64,000 nucleotides of DNA from Cladopsammia gracilis (Eukaryota; Cnidaria; Anthozoa; Scleractinia; Dendrophylliidae). The first letter of the stretch is position 1. The number at the start of each line of letters is the position of its first letter. Below are positions 61,601 through 64,000 of the stretch, piece after piece. The translations under genes were made by a program, and so were the position numbers. Under the pieces are notes generated by a model. That model ran no database searches. It was not told where the DNA came from and saw nothing but the letters and a program-made list of their open reading frames with translations. The stretch covers positions 186,001 to 250,000 of the forward strand of contig JAJGOT010000503.1 of the NCBI GenBank assembly GCA_022457155.1. The letters are read 5' to 3'.

Positions 61601-64000
61601 TAACTAAAACGTCCACAATGTCACTTTGCAACTTCGGACCCGGTAGCGATTCACTGTTCAAACTCTTTCCATTTTGCTGAGCCGAGCCGTCGAATACAAC
61701 CCGAACTTTGGTTGTGGCTTTCTCTGGCCGTACCACAGGGAAATGCGGAAGGAACCATTCTGATGGCGGTTTTGGCTCATCCTCTGGGACTTCTCGGATA
61801 TATCCTTTACTTAAGTAGTCTTCAACCACTGATTGGTAAGCTTGAGCCAGCTTCTCATCTTGAATTAACTTCTTTTCAACAGTACGAAGGCGCTTTTCTG
61901 CCATCTGTCGGTTTGGCGGCAGTTCTGGTCTTTCATGTTTCCAAGGCACGGCAACTTCATACCTCTCACCATCAAACCTGAATGACTCGTTCACTTTGTC
62001 AAAGGCTAGTTTCTCATCGGGGGAAAGTGGTCGTTCCACCTGCGGTGTGATCCCAATGGCTTCAAGGCTCCAAAACTGTTTCAGCAGATTGTTCAGTTCT
62101 CCATCATTACTCTCTGACCGCTGCATACGATAGGTGTTAAGGTACCCAGTGTTACTTGCTCCCTGACCCTCAGACATACCAATGCTACCAATTGCTGTCC
62201 ATCCTAATGGACACAGTCTGGCACTGGGCTCTTTGTCACCTCCACGAACCTCCTTCATGGGAAACAGCAGGTTGTAATAATCTGAGCCAATGAGAACATC
62301 GATTTTACTCCTTTTTCCAAGCTCAGGAAAAGGAATGTTCCTCAAATGTTTCCACTGATCTTTGATCTGAAGCCAGTTGGTTGGTTTCATCCCTCCACAA
62401 ATACTATTTGATGTCTTCGCTACAATGACTGTGTCTACTTGACCGTCCAAACTCTCCAATCCAATCTCCATGGTAGCTGACATGAGATCAACCTTCTGAC
62501 CATTTGCAACATTGATGACCACTTTCTCCTTCCGACCTTCCATACCTAACTCCTCCACTACATCCTCGTTAACATAGGATGTATCACTGCCCTCGTCTAA
62601 GAAACAATTAACTTGCAAACGTCTGTCCCTATGTTTTAGGATGACTGGAACAGTACGCAAGGCGATCCTTCTCTGTTCATGTTCTTGAACTGTTTCAAAC
62701 GTACTGGACTTGTTTCCCTCCTTACTAGGCACGTCAGCCTTCCCCTCCATGAACTCAGGTGCTACTTTCACCTCATGAAGTATCCGGTGGTGATGGTCCT
62801 TACATCCATCAATTCCACACTCTCTGCTCCAAACACATGACTCGCCCAGGTGCCCTTTCCCCAAACAACGGTAACACAGCCCAAGTTTCTTTGCCTTGTC
62901 CCACTTCTTTCTATGTTCCATTCCTTTGAACACATCACATTTCCAAATTGGGTGTTTTTGGTTGCACACTTTACAGGGACGATCGCGTTTTGCTTCTGCA
63001 GTCCCGAAATAAGACCTTGACCCCCTCCCTCGTGCATTTCCAACACTGGAAAAACCATGCTTAACTTCCGATGCTTGTACCTGGTACTCAGCTTCCTCCG
63101 CAATCCAGTGACGCAGTTCGTCAAGAGACTCCACTTTTCCCTTTTCTCTAATTGATCTGTAGTACTGGCTGAGTAGAGGCTGAGGGAGTTTTTCTAGCAC
63201 AATGGCATACAAGGTTCCTCCTTCCAGATCAGAAATCTGCTTATTTTCCTTTAGAGAAACCACAGTTCTCTCCACTATGTCAGCAAATTTTTCTAGCTCT
63301 CTTGGATTATCAGCGTTTATTGGCCTCATTTTTCGTAGCTCATCGATATGAGCTTGAACCTGTCGCCTGTTTCCCCCATACTTTCGATTCAACCTTGCCT
63401 TAGCCGCTTCATACGCATGCTCCGAGTAACCTAGTCCTTTAACCGTTTCTGCTGCCTCTCCTTCTAAACAACTTTCGAGCCGTAACATTTTAAACTGTGG
63501 TGACAAATCCGTTTCATCTACACAACTGGAAAACGCTGCCCACCAAGACTGATATTCTCTCTTATCGCCCGAAAACTTCGGAATTCGGATCCGTTCAAGC
63601 TGTCTGTTGGCATCGACCACGTGACCATCCTTGCCATGTGCGCCCTCCGATGTGCCGCTCTTGCTGTCCTTGCTCGTGCAGTTGAAATTTCCTTCGATTT
63701 CCTTGCTGTTACCTTGCGTTAAAAACAGTCGAGCTCCCTTTGTTTCGTTATCCACACGATCTACCGTAGCATCAGCTTCGTCTCCTGTTGAAGCTGCCAG
63801 CGATTCTTGTTTGTTTTCTCCGTACGAACTTTGAAGTGAATCCAACAATTCCAATAATTCGTCCTGTCGCTTATCGATGTCCCGTAATCTCTCCGTAATA
63901 TTTTCCTTTTTCGGCGTTTTCGTCGACAATTCCGCCGCTAATTCGTTCAAATGCTTGGTAAGACTTGACTTGAGGGTTCTTTTTTCCTTCTTGAGTTGTT
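58662..64000 (-). CDS. BEL/Pao Gag-Pol polyprotein (5' end cut by window edge)
   Basis: A single uninterrupted frame of more than 1760 codons, open to the right edge, so the true start is outside; no in-window ATG is convincing. Order: an N-terminal coiled coil (RLRDIDKRQDELLELLDSL); a DUF1759 gag region (RIPKFSGDKREYQSWWAAF); zinc knuckles (CKVCNQKHPIWKC, CYRCLGKGHLGESC); a DUF1758/A17 protease with FLDEGSDTSYV near residue 450; RT with LAGDVSQMYHQ and YMDD near residue 870; RNase H (HTFSDASEKAYAA, RLELLGALIG, VDSVNVGYW); integrase with an H-H-C-C module (CFECARRF) and the D-D-E core (CAVDFGG, LSDNGTNF, FESMIKSAK); and the DUF5641 C-terminal domain (WRRVQELTRHVWHRW, LRVGDVVVV). All catalytic residues seen are intact. 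It may be an active or very young copy. Confidence 0.95.
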   Translation of the reverse strand, partial: QLKKEKRTLKSSLTKHLNELAAELSTKTPKKENITERLRDIDKRQDELLELLDSLQSSYGENKQESLAASTGDEADATVDRVDNETKGARLFLTQGNSKEIEGNFNCTSKDSKSGTSEGAHGKDGHVVDANRQLERIRIPKFSGDKREYQSWWAAFSSCVDETDLSPQFKMLRLESCLEGEAAETVKGLGYSEHAYEAAKARLNRKYGGNRRQVQAHIDELRKMRPINADNPRELEKFADIVERTVVSLKENKQISDLEGGTLYAIVLEKLPQPLLSQYYRSIREKGKVESLDELRHWIAEEAEYQVQASEVKHGFSSVGNARGRGSRSYFGTAEAKRDRPCKVCNQKHPIWKCDVFKGMEHRKKWDKAKKLGLCYRCLGKGHLGESCVWSRECGIDGCKDHHHRILHEVKVAPEFMEGKADVPSKEGNKSSTFETVQEHEQRRIALRTVPVILKHRDRRLQVNCFLDEGSDTSYVNEDVVEELGMEGRKEKVVINVANGQKVDLMSATMEIGLESLDGQVDTVIVAKTSNSICGGMKPTNWLQIKDQWKHLRNIPFPELGKRSKIDVLIGSDYYNLLFPMKEVRGGDKEPSARLCPLGWTAIGSIGMSEGQGASNTGYLNTYRMQRSESNDGELNNLLKQFWSLEAIGITPQVERPLSPDEKLAFDKVNESFRFDGERYEVAVPWKHERPELPPNRQMAEKRLRTVEKKLIQDEKLAQAYQSVVEDYLSKGYIREVPEDEPKPPSEWFLPHFPVVRPEKATTKVRVVFDGSAQQNGKSLNSESLPGPKLQSDIVDVLVKFRKEPVALAGDVSQMYHQILLRPVDRPLHRFLYRKLGSGDTPRVYEFQRFIFGGCYSPFCVQFAWQQHARLHKETYPLAADAVLEHCYMDDLMPSASTVDEAKETRKQLTEWGDLAGFHIRKWISNEPDVIVDVAEGDRAFEIDLEKRELPTTKTLGVLWAATDDEFFFRHSLQLDGFEFTKRNVLKRTATVYDPLGFLSPYVIRSKLLIQKAWLEARDWDELLPTYHQREWTKWFRELEDLELVKIPRCLKDPSPKVEELSIHTFSDASEKAYAAVVYIRHVYEGGNVTARLIMSKSRLAPLKAVSIPRLELLGALIGLRLTRQVCSALKIPTHGVTYWVDSVNVGYWIQGQSREYKPFIAHRVGEIHEFSAPDQWRYVPTNVNPADHGTRGLTVEELARADLWWNGPEFLKKSKQDWPECKFDKPTSEENLELKGMREIAAKEATSYQISEEGEETAIDGNATAEDVWRLDPSRYSKWYRVKTKGKLELGLSLVRVTAWVRRFIANCRKPAEQRERGELKPLELQNAEKSIIREVQSSVFVAEMEALRRNKQIQRGSTLASFNPVLVDGVLRSNTRLRHADNLPYEVKCPIILPKRNHVTRLIVKNYHESEGHQMGLNYTINHLREKYLVVHVREQVKRVMRECFECARRFRSKPAHQQMAPLPRIRLQQSSRPFENCAVDFGGPFLTKQGRGRVRAKRYLCLFLCLQTHCCHLEMASSLDTDAFLNAFVRMTARRGWPQQMLSDNGTNFVSASRELQDLVSAMDQDKIQRMTSNKGVTWKWNPPAAPHFGGVFESMIKSAKRAIFAVLGDAEVNDEELETIFIGVESLLNSRPLTAVSDDPNDDRVLTPNHFLIGQMGGDFVPEGVDTMPFNPRKRWRRVQELTRHVWHRWMKEYLPQIGSRPKWYFPTDNLRVGDVVVVIDPGIVRRQWNVGRIVQTYPGPDGLVRVVDVRINGKTLKRPITRISPLEIRDTEV

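Larger units (their letters stand above)
58332..64000 (-). mobile_element. BEL/Pao LTR retrotransposon, right part off window
   Basis: Comprises the 3' LTR, purine tract, a 3' untranslated part (58534-58661) and the polyprotein. It is inserted in the opposite orientation inside an older BEL/Pao copy. Confidence 0.9.

Overview
The window looks like a piece of a cnidarian, probably anthozoan (coral or sea anemone), nuclear genome. The DNA is AT-rich, genes carry GT-AG introns, intergenic space is long, and foldback repeats are very dense. The mobile elements (Ty3/gypsy, BEL/Pao, Penelope-like, several LINEs, Harbinger, a PHD/FLYWCH-carrying TIR element) fit an invertebrate metazoan. The organism is inferred from gene and repeat style only; no marker gene fixes the species.

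Intact genes are few. Two single-exon rhodopsin-family GPCR paralogues lie in tandem on the + strand (16139-17062 and 24050-25036). They have a very short second extracellular loop, lack the TM3 cysteine, and carry a cysteine cluster in the third extracellular loop, a pattern like melanocortin/adenosine-type receptors. A single-exon gene for a basic, Ser/Arg-rich protein of unknown function lies at 29021-30394. A spliced PHD-finger plus FLYWCH gene (40530-42460) is carried inside a transposon. A SAMD3-like gene (51606-54492) keeps its splice sites but has an in-frame stop and a frameshift.

Layout. 1-7.4 kb: foldback MITEs, a first exon resembling cnidarian P2X7-intracellular-domain-like genes, and a RecQ-like helicase fragment. 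7.4-9.1 kb: a Penelope-like remnant (GIY-YIG nuclease) flanked by inverted repeats that each carry a hammerhead-ribozyme motif, then a ~100-bp tandem array. 11.1-15.7 kb: a complete, young Ty3/gypsy retrotransposon with 161-bp LTRs and a 5-bp target duplication, but a damaged protease region. 16-25 kb: the GPCR pair, separated by a decayed CR1/Jockey-type LINE (18.3-21.2 kb) and a second LINE 3' end that contains a cleanly inserted MITE. 25-38 kb: many foldback elements, the orphan gene, and a maze of interleaved inverted repeats (32.2-35.3 kb). 37.9-44.6 kb: a decayed Harbinger transposase, and a divergent small gene split by a 4.6-kb TTAA-flanked element with ~730-bp terminal inverted repeats and the PHD/FLYWCH gene. 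45.3-47.2 kb: another element with ~630-bp inverted arms. 48.5-50.3 kb: a LINE fragment and a short ORF with a 2A-like ribosome-skipping motif. 51.6-58 kb: the SAMD3-like gene, an array of GGAGTT/AACTCC palindromes, and a transposase-like pseudogene. 58.0-64.0 kb: a BEL/Pao RT fragment on the + strand interrupted by a nearly complete BEL/Pao element on the - strand that runs off the right edge.

Most of the structure is transposon nesting, and several insertions can be read at base level because both the target duplication and the interrupted reading frame are visible.
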